Shown one piece after another: positions 14,314-27,313 of a stretch of 43,487 bases of DNA. This DNA is from Nocardioides sp. GTDB lineage: Bacteria; Actinomycetota; Actinomycetes; Propionibacteriales; Nocardioidaceae. Made by a program: the position numbers and the translations under genes. Below the pieces are notes generated by a model. It had not been told where the DNA came from. It made no database searches and saw only the letters and a program-made list of their open reading frames with translations. Position 1 is the stretch's first letter; the number at the start of each line of letters is the position of its first letter. The stretch spans positions 1-43,487 of the forward strand of contig JACJWV010000024.1 of the NCBI GenBank assembly GCA_020636915.1, written 5' to 3'.

Positions 14314-15774
14314 TCAGCGACGCCGGTACGCCGGGGCGACCTCGTTGATGGCGTCGCCGATCCGGTGGATGCGCAGGGCGTTGGTCGAGCCGGGGATGCC
14401 GGGCGGGCTGCCCGCGATGAGGACGACGAAGTCGCCCTCGCGGACCCGGCCGATCTCGAGCAGCTGCTCGTCGACCTGACGGACCATCTCGTCGGTGTGC
14501 TCCACCGGGTGGGTCTTGAAGGTCTCCACCCCCCAGGTCAGGGCCAGCTGCGAGCGGACCTGGGCGATCGGGGTGAACGCGAGGATCGGGATCGGGGCGC
14601 GCAGCCGCGACATCCGCTTCGCGGAGTCGCCGCTGGTCGTGAACGCGACGAGGTACTTCGCGCCGACGCGCTCGGCGACCTCGGCCGCGGCCTTGGCGAT
14701 CACCCCGCCCCGGGTGTGGGGGTCCCAGTCGATCTCGGTGACGCCCGCCCCGCTGACGTCCTCCAGGGCGTGCGCCTCGGTGGCGCCGATGATCCGCGCC
14801 ATCGTCTCGACCGTGTGGACGGGGTAGTCCCCCACGCTGGTCTCCCCCGACAGCATCACCGCGTCCGCGCCGTCCAGGACCGCGTTCGCCACGTCCGACG
14901 CCTCGGCCCGGGTCGGGGCCGGGCTGGTGATCATCGACTCGAGCATCTGGGTGGCGACGATGACCGGCTTGGCGTTCAGGCGCGCCTTCTCGATGATCCG
15001 CTTCTGCAGGAACGGCACGTCCTCGAGCGGGCACTCCACCCCGAGGTCGCCGCGGGCCACCATGAAGCCGTCGAACGCCGAGACGATCTCGTCGAGGTTG
15101 TCGATCGCCTGCGGCTTCTCGATCTTGGCGATGACCGGAACGTGCACCCCGACCTCGTCCATCACCCGCCGCACGTCGAGCACGTCCTTGGCGTCGCGCA
15201 CGAAGCTCAGCGCGATGAAGTCGACGCTGAGACCCAACGCGAAGCGCAGGTCGGCCTCGTCCTTGTCCGACAGCGCCGGCACCGAGACCGCGACGCCGGG
15301 CAGGTTGATGCCCTTGTGGTCGCTCACCTTGCCGCCGACCAGCACCTCGGTCACCACGTCGGTGTCGTCGACCGACCGCACCCGCAGCCGGACCTTGCCG
15401 TCGTCGATGAGCAACGGGTCACCGGGCTTCACGTCGCCGGGCAGACCCGAGTACGTCGTCCCGCAGACCTTGTCGTCGCCCGGCACGTCGCGCGTGGTGA
15501 TCGTCCACTCCTGACCGCGGCGCAGGACCACCGGGCCGTCGGCGAAGGTCTCCAACCGGATCTTGGGGCCCTGCAGGTCGGCGAAGATGCCGACCCCGTG
15601 GCCGCTCGCGTCCGAGGCCTCGCGCACGAGGCGGTAGGCCTCGGCGTGGTCCTCATGCGAGCCGTGGCTCATGTTCAGCCGGGCGACGTCCATCCCGGCG
15701 TACACGAGCTCCCGGATCCGCCGCGGGGACGACGTCGCCGGACCGAGGGTGCAGACGATCTTGGCTCTACGCAC
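14314..15774 (-). CDS. pyk: Pyruvate kinase
   Basis: 486 residues. It converts phosphoenolpyruvate and ADP to pyruvate and ATP. Visible family marks are RRAKIVCTLGPATSSP at the N-terminus, VARLNMSHGSHEDH, the catalytic Lys region in VIAKIEKPQAIDN, MVARGDLGVE, and KPVIVATQMLESMI with the following APTRAEASDVANAVLDG. The B domain and C-terminal regulatory domain are complete. I start at GTG 15774 because TAGGGT (15787-15782) precedes it by 7 bases and the protein then begins at the conserved RRAKIVCTLGP; the longer frame would need a TTG start upstream of that promoter. Confidence 0.96.
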   Translation of the reverse strand: MRRAKIVCTLGPATSSPRRIRELVYAGMDVARLNMSHGSHEDHAEAYRLVREASDASGHGVGIFADLQGPKIRLETFADGPVVLRRGQEWTITTRDVPGDDKVCGTTYSGLPGDVKPGDPLLIDDGKVRLRVRSVDDTDVVTEVLVGGKVSDHKGINLPGVAVSVPALSDKDEADLRFALGLSVDFIALSFVRDAKDVLDVRRVMDEVGVHVPVIAKIEKPQAIDNLDEIVSAFDGFMVARGDLGVECPLEDVPFLQKRIIEKARLNAKPVIVATQMLESMITSPAPTRAEASDVANAVLDGADAVMLSGETSVGDYPVHTVETMARIIGATEAHALEDVSGAGVTEIDWDPHTRGGVIAKAAAEVAERVGAKYLVAFTTSGDSAKRMSRLRAPIPILAFTPIAQVRSQLALTWGVETFKTHPVEHTDEMVRQVDEQLLEIGRVREGDFVVLIAGSPPGIPGSTNALRIHRIGDAINEVAPAYRRR

Positions 15775-15781
15775 GGGGTCC

Positions 15782-15787
15782 ACCCTA
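15782..15787 (-). promoter_or_regulatory. -10 box of leaderless pyk
   Basis: TAGGGT on the minus strand, 7 bases before the pyk GTG. A TTGA-N4-TCAA imperfect palindrome lies 10 to 20 bases further upstream, near where a -35 region would be; it may be an operator, but the binding factor is unknown. Confidence 0.55.
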
Positions 15788-15805
15788 GCGTTACTTTGAT
15801 CGTTC

Positions 15806-15836
15806 AAAAACCGAAGCCCCCGCCGGAACGGGGCCC
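15806..15836 (-). terminator. Rho-independent terminator after gltD
   Basis: On the minus strand a GC-rich hairpin (GGCCCCG paired with CGGGGGC around TTCCGG) is followed by CTTCGG and a run of five T (15810-15806). It ends the gltB-gltD transcript just before the pyk promoter. Confidence 0.65.
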
Positions 15837-15852
15837 CGGCTCAGCACGAGGC

Positions 15853-17314
15853 TCAGACGACCAGCGGGCGCTCGGTCGGCGGGATCGGCGCGGGGAGGTT
15901 CGTGGACCCGGTGAGGTAGCGGTCCACGGCGGCGGCCGCCGCGCGACCCTCGGCGATCGCCCAGACGATGAGCGACTGGCCTCGACCGGCGTCACCCGCG
16001 ACGAAGACGCCGTCGACCGACGACATGTACGACGCGTCGCGCGCGACGTTGCCGCGCTCGTCGAGGTCCACCTCGAGCTGCTCGACCAGGCCGGGCCGCT
16101 CGGGACCGGTGAAGCCCATCGCGAGGAGGACCAGGTCGGCGGGGATCTCGCGCTCGGTGCCCTCGATCGGCGCGAACCTCCCGCCCTCGAAGGTCACGTC
16201 GACCAGCCGGAGCGCTCGGACATTGCCGTCCTCGTCGCCCACGAACTCGGTGGTCGAGACACCGTAGACCCGCTCCCCCGCCTCCTCGTGCGCCGAGGAG
16301 ACCCGGAAGACCATCGGGTACGTCGGCCACGGCTGTCCCGCGGGCCGCGCCTCGGGCGGCTCGGGCATGATCTCCAGCTGCGTGATCGAGGCCGCGCCCT
16401 GGCGCGTCGAGGTGCCGAGGCAGTCCGCACCCGTGTCGCCGCCGCCGATGATCACCACGTGCTTGCCGGTGGCGGTGATCTGGCCTTCCACCGTGTCGCC
16501 GAGGGCGACCCGGTTGGCCTGCGGCAAGAACTCCATGGCCTGGTGGATGCCGCCGAGCTCGCGGCCCGTCACCGCGAGGTCGCGCGCGTCGGTCGCACCG
16601 ACGGCGAGCACGACGGCGTCGTACCGGTCGCGGAGCCGGTCCCCGGTGAGCTGCTCGCCCCCGACGTCGACCCCGGCCCGGAAGACGGTGCCCTCGCGGC
16701 GCATCTGGTCCAGGCGCTGGTCGAGGTGCTTCTTCTCCATCTTGAACTCGGGGATGCCGTAGCGCAGCAGCCCGCCGATCCGGTCGGCGCGCTCGTAGAC
16801 CGCGACGGTGTGCCCGGCCCGGGTGAGCTGCTGGGCGGCGGCGAGGCCGGCCGGGCCCGAGCCGACGACCGCGACGGTGCGGCCCGAGAGCCACTCCGGG
16901 GGCTGGGGCCGGACCAGCCCGGACTCCCACGCCTTGTCGATGATCGAGACCTCGACGTTCTTGATCGTCACCGGGTCCTGGTTGATGCCGAGGACGCAGG
17001 CGGTCTCGCAGGGCGCCGGGCAGAGGCGGCCGGTGAACTCCGGGAAGTTGTTGGTCGCGTGCAGGCGCTCGATCGCGCCCTCCCAGTCACCACGCCACAC
17101 CAGGTCGTTCCACTCCGGGATGATGTTGCCCAGCGGGCAACCCTGGTGGCAGAACGGGATGCCGCAGTCCATGCAGCGCCCGGCCTGCTCGGTGATGATC
17201 GGCAGCAGGGCACGCCCGGCGCTGCCGGGGTAGACCTCCTGCCAGTCGTGGATCCGCTCCTCGACCGGGCGCCGCTCGGCGACCTCCCGGCCGTGCTTCA
17301 AAAAGCCACGAGGG

Positions 17315-17322
<8 letters not shown>
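15853..17322 (-). CDS. gltD: Glutamate synthase (NADPH), small subunit
   Basis: 489 residues. The N-terminal region has cysteine motifs for two [4Fe-4S] clusters (CMDCGIPFCHQGCPLGN and CPAPCETACV); then come the FAD-binding GxGxxG (VAVVGSGPAGLAAAQQLTRA), the NADPH-binding HVVIIGGGDTGADCLGT and a C-terminal DGVFVAGDAGRGQSLIVWAI. It passes electrons from NADPH to the large subunit, where glutamine and 2-oxoglutarate become two glutamates. The start overlaps the end of gltB by 8 bases, so equal-ratio synthesis by translational coupling is likely. Confidence 0.97.
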
Positions 17323-21865
<4,543 letters not shown>

Positions 21866-21985
21866 CGGACATTCTCCCGTCGTCTCGGCGCCGCGCAGGC
21901 CCCACGACGTTGTCGGGTCCGGCGCCGGCGGATCGGCAGTGCAGATGTGCGTGCAGGGGACGACATTGGCCCTCGCGGGAGGTGT

Positions 21986-21991
21986 CAGGCT
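21986..21991 (-). promoter_or_regulatory. Probable -10 box of gltBD
   Basis: TAGCCT on the minus strand about 120 bases upstream of the gltB start. It implies a leader of about 115 bases, long for this window. I see no clear GlnR site, riboswitch or attenuator in the leader. The box lies just upstream of the lgt stop codon. Confidence 0.35.
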
Positions 21992-22000
21992 ACCACCCGG

Positions 22001-22876
22001 TCAGGTCGCGCTGTCCTCTTCCGTCCGCTCGTGGACGTGCCGCTCGTCGTACACCTCGACCTCCCGTCCCGGCCGCAGCCGGGCGCTCGCCACGAACCAC
22101 ACCAGCCCGACCAGGAACAGCACCAGCGACGTCCAGACGTTGAACCGCAGCCCGCCCACGTCGGAGAGCTCGACGCTGTCGATGCGCAGCGTCTCGATCC
22201 ACCCGCGGCCCACGGTGTAGACCATGATGTAGAGCGCGACCACGCGCCCGTGGCCCAGCCGGAACCGGCGGTCGGCCCACACCAGGAAGGCGAACGCCGC
22301 CAGGCACCACAGGCTCTCGTAGAGGAACGTCGGGTGGAAGGTCGTGCCCGGCGGGTAGCCGGCGTTGACCGCGGTCTCGTCGCTCACCGACAGGCCCCAC
22401 GGCAGGTCGGTGGGGCGACCGAACAGCTCCTGGTTGAACCAGTTGCCCCAGCGACCCAGCGCCTGGGCGACCAGGACGCCGGGCGCGCAGGCGTCGAGGA
22501 CCGGGAGCAGCTTGATGCCCTTGCGCCGGGCGCCGAGGACCATGCCGAGGGCGCCCAGCCCGACCGCGCCCCACACCCCGAGACCGCCCCGCCAGACGTA
22601 GAGCGCCTCGATCGGGTGCGTGCCGGCGCCGAAGTAGAGGTCGTGGTCGGTCGCCACGTGGTAGAGCCGGCCGCCGACCAGGCCGAACGGGACGGCCCAG
22701 ATGGCCAGGTCCTGGATGTCCCCGGCGGTGCCGCCGCGCGCCACCCACCGCTTCTCGCCGATCCAGATCGCGGCGACGATGCCGAGGATGATCGCCAGGG
22801 CGTAGCCCCGCAGCGGCAGCGGTCCGAGGTACCAGACGCCGGAGGACGGGCTGGGGATCGAGAGGGCGGTCAGCAC
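22001..22876 (-). CDS. lgt: Prolipoprotein diacylglyceryl transferase
   Basis: 291 residues with about seven transmembrane segments. The Lgt signature is GRWGNWFNQELFGRPTD. The enzyme moves diacylglycerol from phosphatidylglycerol to the lipobox cysteine of prelipoproteins, including several encoded in this window. The segment YVWRGGLGVWGAV has Trp where the E. coli enzyme has His103, a change I believe is normal in actinobacteria. GTG 22876 is chosen because TGAGGT, overlapping the SCO1 stop, lies 5 bases upstream; GTG 22882 is possible. The acidic C-terminal tail is short. It is the last gene of the trpC-trpB-trpA-sco-lgt group. Confidence 0.95.
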   Translation of the reverse strand: MLTALSIPSPSSGVWYLGPLPLRGYALAIILGIVAAIWIGEKRWVARGGTAGDIQDLAIWAVPFGLVGGRLYHVATDHDLYFGAGTHPIEALYVWRGGLGVWGAVGLGALGMVLGARRKGIKLLPVLDACAPGVLVAQALGRWGNWFNQELFGRPTDLPWGLSVSDETAVNAGYPPGTTFHPTFLYESLWCLAAFAFLVWADRRFRLGHGRVVALYIMVYTVGRGWIETLRIDSVELSDVGGLRFNVWTSLVLFLVGLVWFVASARLRPGREVEVYDERHVHERTEEDSAT

Positions 22877-22883
22877 GGGCACC

Positions 22884-23531
22884 TCAGTTGTCCGACTCGT
22901 CGAGCAGGGTGTGGATGTCGGCGGCGAAGTCGGCCGAGGACGTCTGCTCGTCCCAGTAGACCGACCCCTCGTCGTCGGCGTCGATGCCGGTGATCGTGGA
23001 TCCGTGGGTGATCTCGTACCCGCCCGACGGCAGCTTCTCGCCCTGGGTGATGCCCACGCCGAGCGGCTTCGCGACGTCGACGATGGTGTCGAGGTCACCG
23101 GTGAGCCCGATGAAGCGCGGGTCGAAGTGCGTCAGGTAGGTCTCGAGGACCGACTCGGTGTCGCGGGCGGGATCGGTGGTCACCAGCACCACGTCGACCC
23201 GGTCGCGGTCCGCCTCGTCGAGGCGGGTCATCGCCGAGGCGAGGTTCGCCATGACGGTCTGGCAGATGTCGGGGCAGTGCGTGTAGCCGAAGAACACCAG
23301 CGTGAGCGGCTTGTCGGTGTCCTTCGTCAACGAGAACGGCTGGCCGTCGGTGCCGGTCAGCGGCGTCGACGCCACCGGGAACGGCGGGTCGAGCCGGGTG
23401 CCGTGCAGGTCCCCCGCCGCGCTCTCGGCGCTGCCGCCGCAGCCCGCGAGGACCAGCGACGACGCCACGAGCCCGACGAGGCCCACCAGCCCCGGGAACG
23501 GGGGGCGTCGCCGGGTGCGGCGATCAGCCAC
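22884..23531 (-). CDS. SCO1/SenC family copper metallochaperone lipoprotein
   Basis: 215 residues. Lipobox LVLAGC gives lipidated Cys31. The thioredoxin-like fold carries the copper-binding set CPDIC (Cys86, Cys90) in FGYTHCPDICQTVM and His176 in YEITHGSTI. The family delivers copper to the CuA centre of cytochrome c oxidase, or reduces it, on the outer face of the membrane. Its start overlaps the trpA stop by 8 bases and its stop overlaps the lgt ribosome site, so it is embedded in the trp operon rather than next to oxidase genes. Confidence 0.94.
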   Translation of the reverse strand: MADRRTRRRPPFPGLVGLVGLVASSLVLAGCGGSAESAAGDLHGTRLDPPFPVASTPLTGTDGQPFSLTKDTDKPLTLVFFGYTHCPDICQTVMANLASAMTRLDEADRDRVDVVLVTTDPARDTESVLETYLTHFDPRFIGLTGDLDTIVDVAKPLGVGITQGEKLPSGGYEITHGSTITGIDADDEGSVYWDEQTSSADFAADIHTLLDESDN

Positions 23532-24336
23532 GCCGTACCCCGGCCGCCAGGTCCTCGGTGAGCGCGCCGAGCGCCCGCAGGCCGGCGGCGCGGTCGTCGG
23601 CGTGGTCGAGGAGGATCCGGACGAACGCCGATCCGACGATGACCCCGTCGGCGTAGGAGGCGACCTCGGCGGCCTGGTCGCCGTTGCTGACCCCCAGCCC
23701 CACGCCGACCGGCAGGTCGCTGCCCTGCGTCAGGACGGCGGCCTTGGTCCGGGTCACCAGGGGGCCGGCGAGGTCGCTGGTCGTGGCCCGCGCCCCGGTG
23801 ACGCCCATGACGGCGGTCGCGTAGACGAAGCCGCGGCAGGCCGCGGTCGTCATCGCGATGCGCTCGTCGGTCGACGACGGCGCCACCAGGAACACCTTGT
23901 CCAGGTCGTGCTCGTCGGCGGCCGTGATCCACTCGGCACCGCTGTCCGGCGTCAGGTCGGGGGTGATCAGCCCGGACCCGCCGGCATTGGCCAGGTCGGC
24001 GGCGAAGCGGGCCACTCCGTACCGCTCGACGGGGTTCCAGTAGGTCATGATCACGGTCGGCGTGCCGGTGGCGGCGACCGCCTCGACCGTGCGCAGGACG
24101 TCGACGGGGCGGACGCCGCCCTCCAGGGCCTGTTGGGCCGCGGCCTGGATCGTCGGCCCGTCCATGACCGGGTCGCTGTAGGGCAGCCCGACCTCGATGA
24201 CGTCGCAACCGGCGTCGACCATCGCGCGCAGCGCGTCGATGCCGCCGGCGACGTCGGGGTAGCCGGCCGGCAGGTAGCCGACCAGCGCGGCGCGCTCGTC
24301 GGCGCGGGCCTTCTCGAAGGCGGTGCGGACGGTCAC
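23524..24336 (-). CDS. trpA: Tryptophan synthase alpha subunit
   Basis: 270 residues, TIM barrel. AALVGYLPAGYPD, then VIEVGLPYSDPVMDGPTIQ containing the catalytic Glu and Asp, and GVGLGVSNGDQAAEVASYAD near the phosphate site. It cleaves indole-3-glycerol phosphate to indole and glyceraldehyde 3-phosphate and channels indole to TrpB. It overlaps trpB by 4 bases and SCO1 by 8 bases. Confidence 0.97.
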   Translation of the reverse strand: MTVRTAFEKARADERAALVGYLPAGYPDVAGGIDALRAMVDAGCDVIEVGLPYSDPVMDGPTIQAAAQQALEGGVRPVDVLRTVEAVAATGTPTVIMTYWNPVERYGVARFAADLANAGGSGLITPDLTPDSGAEWITAADEHDLDKVFLVAPSSTDERIAMTTAACRGFVYATAVMGVTGARATTSDLAGPLVTRTKAAVLTQGSDLPVGVGLGVSNGDQAAEVASYADGVIVGSAFVRILLDHADDRAAGLRALGALTEDLAAGVRRG

Positions 24337-25583
24337 CGGACGTCTCCCGTCTCGGTGTCGGCCCGGCCGAGCCCGAAGTAGTCCAGCGCCGTCTCCATGT
24401 CCTTATCGCCGCGGCCGGAGAGGCAGACCAGGATCGTCTGGCCCGGCCGCTCCTCGGCGAGCCGGAGGGCACCGGCGACCGCGTGCGCCGACTCGATGGC
24501 CGGGATGATGCCCTCGGTGCGGGCCAGCAGCGCCATCGCGTCCATCGCCTCGGCGTCGGTGACGGGGAGGTACGACGCGCGCCCGGTCGCGGCGAGGTGC
24601 GCGTGCTGGGGACCGACGCCCGGGTAGTCCAGGCCGGCCGAGATCGAGTGCGACTCGAGGGTCTGGCCGTCCTCGTCCTGGAGGACGTAGGTGCGGGCCC
24701 CGTGCAGGACGCCGGGGTCGGCGGCGTAGATCGTCGCTGCGTGGCGACCGGTCGCGAACCCCTCGCCGCCCGCCTCGTAGCCGTAGATCGCGACGTCGGG
24801 GTCGTCGAGGAACGCGGTGAAGAGGCCGATGGCGTTCGAGCCCCCGCCCACGCAGGCCGCCAGCGCGTCCGGCAGCACGCCGTACTGCTCGAGGCACTGG
24901 GCGCGCGCCTCGTCCCCGATCCCGCGGGTGAAGTCGCGGACCATGCTCGGGAAGGGGTGCGGGCCGGCGGCGGTGCCGAAGAGGTAGGCCGTGTGGTCGA
25001 CGGTCGCCACCCAGTCGCGCAGCGCCTCGTTGATGGCGTCCTTGAGCGTCGCGCTGCCGGAGTCGACCGCGACCACCGTGGCGCCGAGGAGGTTCATGCG
25101 GGCCACGTTGAGCGCCTGCCGCTTGGTGTCGACCGACCCCATGTAGACGGTGCAGTCGAGCCCGAAGTACGCCGCGGCGGTCGCACTCGCGACGCCGTGC
25201 TGGCCGGCCCCGGTCTCGGCGATCACGCGCGTCTTGCCCATCCGGCGGGTGAGCAGCGCCTGCCCGAGCACGTTGCGGATCTTGTGCGCACCGGTGTGGT
25301 TGAGGTCCTCGCGCTTGAGGAGGATCCGGGCGCCGACCCGCTGGCTGAGCCGCTCGGCGTGGTAGAGCGGGCTGGGCAAGCCACCGTACTCACGCAGGAT
25401 GGTGTCGAACTCCGCGACGAAGGTCGGGTCGGCCATCGCCTCGTGCCAGGCGACCGTGAGCTCGTCGAGCGCGGCGACCAGCGCCTCCGGCATGTACCGG
25501 CCGCCGAAGCCGGTCCCCGGGTCCCCGAACCATCCGCGCTCGTCGGCGTCGTAGGTCGTCGTGCGCTCCGGGTGGGTCGTCAT
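24333..25583 (-). CDS. trpB: Tryptophan synthase beta subunit
   Basis: 416 residues. PLP-binding Lys101 in NHTGAHKIRNVLGQ; ETGAGQHGVASA holds the catalytic Glu; the phosphate-binding loop is CVGGGSNAIG; SAGLDYPGVGPQHAHL is the typical C-terminal segment. It condenses indole with serine to tryptophan. About 20 residues longer at the N-terminus than the minimal enzyme, as in many actinobacteria. It starts 13 bases after the trpC stop. Confidence 0.97.
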   Translation of the reverse strand: MTTHPERTTTYDADERGWFGDPGTGFGGRYMPEALVAALDELTVAWHEAMADPTFVAEFDTILREYGGLPSPLYHAERLSQRVGARILLKREDLNHTGAHKIRNVLGQALLTRRMGKTRVIAETGAGQHGVASATAAAYFGLDCTVYMGSVDTKRQALNVARMNLLGATVVAVDSGSATLKDAINEALRDWVATVDHTAYLFGTAAGPHPFPSMVRDFTRGIGDEARAQCLEQYGVLPDALAACVGGGSNAIGLFTAFLDDPDVAIYGYEAGGEGFATGRHAATIYAADPGVLHGARTYVLQDEDGQTLESHSISAGLDYPGVGPQHAHLAATGRASYLPVTDAEAMDAMALLARTEGIIPAIESAHAVAGALRLAEERPGQTILVCLSGRGDKDMETALDYFGLGRADTETGDVR

Positions 25584-25596
25584 GCCCGCGCTCCCG

Positions 25597-26379
25597 TCAT
25601 GCCAGTACTCCTGTCATCGCGGCGACCGCTGCCTGCGGGTCGCCGTCCTTCACCAGCGCCTCCCCGACGAGCACCACGCGGGCGCCCTCGCCGACGAAGC
25701 GCTGGACGTCGGCCGGCCCGAAGATGCCGCTCTCGGCGACCAGGACCCGGTCGTCCGGGACGAGCGGCGCGAGCCGGCCGAAGGTGTCGTCGTGGATCTT
25801 CAGCGTCTTGAGGTTGCGCGCGTTGACCCCGATCAGCTCGGCGCCGAGCGCGACCGCGCGCTCGGTCTCCGGCTCGTCGTGGACCTCCACGAGCACGGTC
25901 AGCCCGAGCTCGCGGCCCACATCGTGCAGGCGCCGCAGGCTGTCGTCGTCCAGCGCGGCCACGATGAGCAGGGCGAGGTCCGCGCCGGCGGCCCGCGCCT
26001 CGACGAGCTGGTAGTCGGTGACGATGAAGTCCTTGCGGAGCAGGGGCGTGTCGACCGCGGCGCGCACGGCCCGCAGGTCGTCGAGGCTGCCGCCGAACCG
26101 GCGCTGCTCGGTGAGGACGCTGATCGCGGCAGCCCCGCCCGCGGCGTACTGCCGGGCGAGCTCGGCCGGGTCGGGGATGTCCGCGAGGGCGCCCTTGCTG
26201 GGACTGCGCCGCTTGACCTCGGCGATGACGCTGGACCCCGGCGCACGGAAGTGCGGCATCGGGTCGCGGGCCGGGTCCACGTCGGCCAGCGCGGCGCGCA
26301 GGTCCGCCAGGCTCGCGGCGGACTCCCGCTCGGCGAGGTCGACGCGGACGCCGGCGACGATCTCGTCGAGGACGGACAT
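25597..26379 (-). CDS. trpC: Indole-3-glycerol phosphate synthase
   Basis: 260 residues, TIM barrel, monofunctional (no TrpF domain). VIAEVKRRSPSKG carries the first catalytic Lys; AISVLTEQRRFGGSLDDL, TPLLRKDFIV, GVNARNLKTL and AESGIF are the other active-site segments. The start at 26379 has GGAG 5 bases upstream; the frame is open much further upstream but without start signals. It is the first gene of trpC-trpB-trpA-sco-lgt. No leader peptide rich in Trp or attenuator is obvious in the 114 bases upstream. Confidence 0.96.
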   Translation of the reverse strand: MSVLDEIVAGVRVDLAERESAASLADLRAALADVDPARDPMPHFRAPGSSVIAEVKRRSPSKGALADIPDPAELARQYAAGGAAAISVLTEQRRFGGSLDDLRAVRAAVDTPLLRKDFIVTDYQLVEARAAGADLALLIVAALDDDSLRRLHDVGRELGLTVLVEVHDEPETERAVALGAELIGVNARNLKTLKIHDDTFGRLAPLVPDDRVLVAESGIFGPADVQRFVGEGARVVLVGEALVKDGDPQAAVAAMTGVLA

Positions 26380-26453
26380 CTCAACTCCAGCTGGGCTGCT
26401 CGGGAACGACGCCAGTCTTTCACGGCGCCGGTCGACCCCGGCCGGGCGGTCCG

Positions 26454-26459
26454 TAGGAT
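26454..26459 (+). promoter_or_regulatory. -10 box of the first DUF4190 gene
   Basis: TAGGAT, about 35 bases upstream of the ATG at 26494, followed by GGGAG six bases before the start. No confident promoter for the divergent trpC could be assigned in the same interval. Confidence 0.4.
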
Positions 26460-26493
26460 GCGCGCTGCCTCGTCCACACCCTCGGGAGAACCC

Positions 26494-26790
26494 ATGACCT
26501 ACAACCCCTACGCAGAGCACCCCGGCTACGCCGCACCGCCTCATCCGCAGAAGACGACGATCCTGGTGCTCGGGATCCTCAGCCTGGTCTGCTGCGGGTT
26601 CCTCGGGATCCCCGCGATCGTGATGGGCCGGCGCGCGCTGCGCGAGATCGATGCCGGCCGCTACGCCATGACCGACCGCGGAGTGGTCCAGGCGGGCTTC
26701 ATCTGCGGCATCATCGGCACCGCGATCACCGCCGCCGTCGTGGTGTTCTACGCCTTCGCCGCGTTCATCGCGGTCGCGTCGGGTTCCTGA
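26494..26790 (+). CDS. DUF4190 domain small membrane protein
   Basis: 98 residues. A Pro/Tyr-rich cytoplasmic start (MTYNPYAEHPGYAAPPHPQK) is followed by two transmembrane segments that hold the DUF4190 pattern LGILSLVCCGFLGIPAIVMG, a REIDAG loop and GFICGIIG. Function of the family is unknown. It is a paralogue of the next gene, sharing VCCGFL, GIPAI, EIDAG and VQAGFI/AQAGFI. The Shine-Dalgarno GGGAG fixes the start. Confidence 0.85.
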   Translation: MTYNPYAEHPGYAAPPHPQKTTILVLGILSLVCCGFLGIPAIVMGRRALREIDAGRYAMTDRGVVQAGFICGIIGTAITAAVVVFYAFAAFIAVASGS

Positions 26791-26842
26791 GTCCGACCGA
26801 CTCCCGGGCGTGTTCCCCCTGCGCGGGGGGCGTCGACCTCGG

Positions 26843-26848
26843 TAGTCT
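26843..26848 (+). promoter_or_regulatory. -10 box of the second DUF4190 gene
   Basis: TAGTCT, 47 bases before the GTG at 26896, with GAAGGG as ribosome site in between. Each DUF4190 copy thus has its own promoter. Confidence 0.4.
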
Positions 26849-26895
26849 CCGCCCAACGGCCGGCAGACGGACGGCCACGACGAAGGGTCCCTGCA

Positions 26896-27228
26896 GTGAG
26901 CTACTCCGAACCGCCTCCCCCGCCGCCGCAGTACGGCGCACCGCAGCCGCCCATGGGCGGCGTCCCGCAGAAGACCAACGGCAAGGCGATCTGGTCCCTG
27001 GTGCTCGGCATCGTCGGCCTCGTCTGCTGCGGCTTCCTCGCCGGCATCCCGGCGATCATCCTCGGGAACATGGCCAAGAAGGAGATCGACGCGGGCCAGG
27101 GCACCGGCCGCGGCATGGCCCAGGCCGGCTTCATCCTGGGTGTCATCGCCGTGGTCCTCGGCATCCTCGGCCTGATCCTCTGGGCCGTCGGTGTCGTCGA
27201 CATCAGCGGGAGCGCCAGCACCTCCTGA
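26896..27228 (+). CDS. DUF4190 domain small membrane protein (paralogue)
   Basis: 110 residues. The proline-rich N-terminus (PPPPPPQYGAPQPP) precedes two transmembrane helices with LGIVGLVCCGFLAGIPAII, MAKKEIDAG and AQAGFILG. The GTG start has GAAGGG 8 bases upstream. It was probably formed by tandem duplication with the neighbouring gene; the Cys-Cys pair in the first helix is kept in both. Function unknown. Confidence 0.85.
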   Translation: MSYSEPPPPPPQYGAPQPPMGGVPQKTNGKAIWSLVLGIVGLVCCGFLAGIPAIILGNMAKKEIDAGQGTGRGMAQAGFILGVIAVVLGILGLILWAVGVVDISGSASTS

Positions 27229-27250
27229 CCCAGCGAGCATCAGCACCCGA

Positions 27251-27280
27251 CGAAGGGCCGGCCTCCAGGCCGGCCCTTCG
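27251..27280. terminator. Bidirectional terminator between DUF4190 and DUF2752
   Basis: Perfect 14-bp arms (27251-27264 and 27267-27280) around CC, effectively a 12-bp stem with a hexaloop. The outer part CGAAGGGCC/GGCCCTTCG matches the terminator at 8630-8667. It separates convergent genes. Confidence 0.85.
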
Positions 27281-27313
27281 CATGTCCGGGGCCAGGCGTC
27301 CGGGGGCCAGGCG

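Noticed and set aside
14149..14330. CRISPR array or integrated element next to the tRNA
   Set aside because: Repeats are adjacent or inverted without unique spacers, and there is no integrase, cas gene or phage gene nearby.
15775..15807. TTG-started extension of pyruvate kinase by 11 residues
   Set aside because: It would include the TAGGGT -10 box and precede the conserved RRAKIVCTLGP start; a leaderless GTG at 15774 explains the data better.
15797..15810. TTGA-N4-TCAA palindrome as a Rex, FadR or LexA site ahead of pyk
   Set aside because: The arms are only four bases and match none of these consensus sites well; recorded only as a possible operator.
21866..22000. GlnR box or riboswitch in the gltB leader
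   Set aside because: No GTnAC-n6-GaAAC-like pair or conserved aptamer fold could be recognised by eye.
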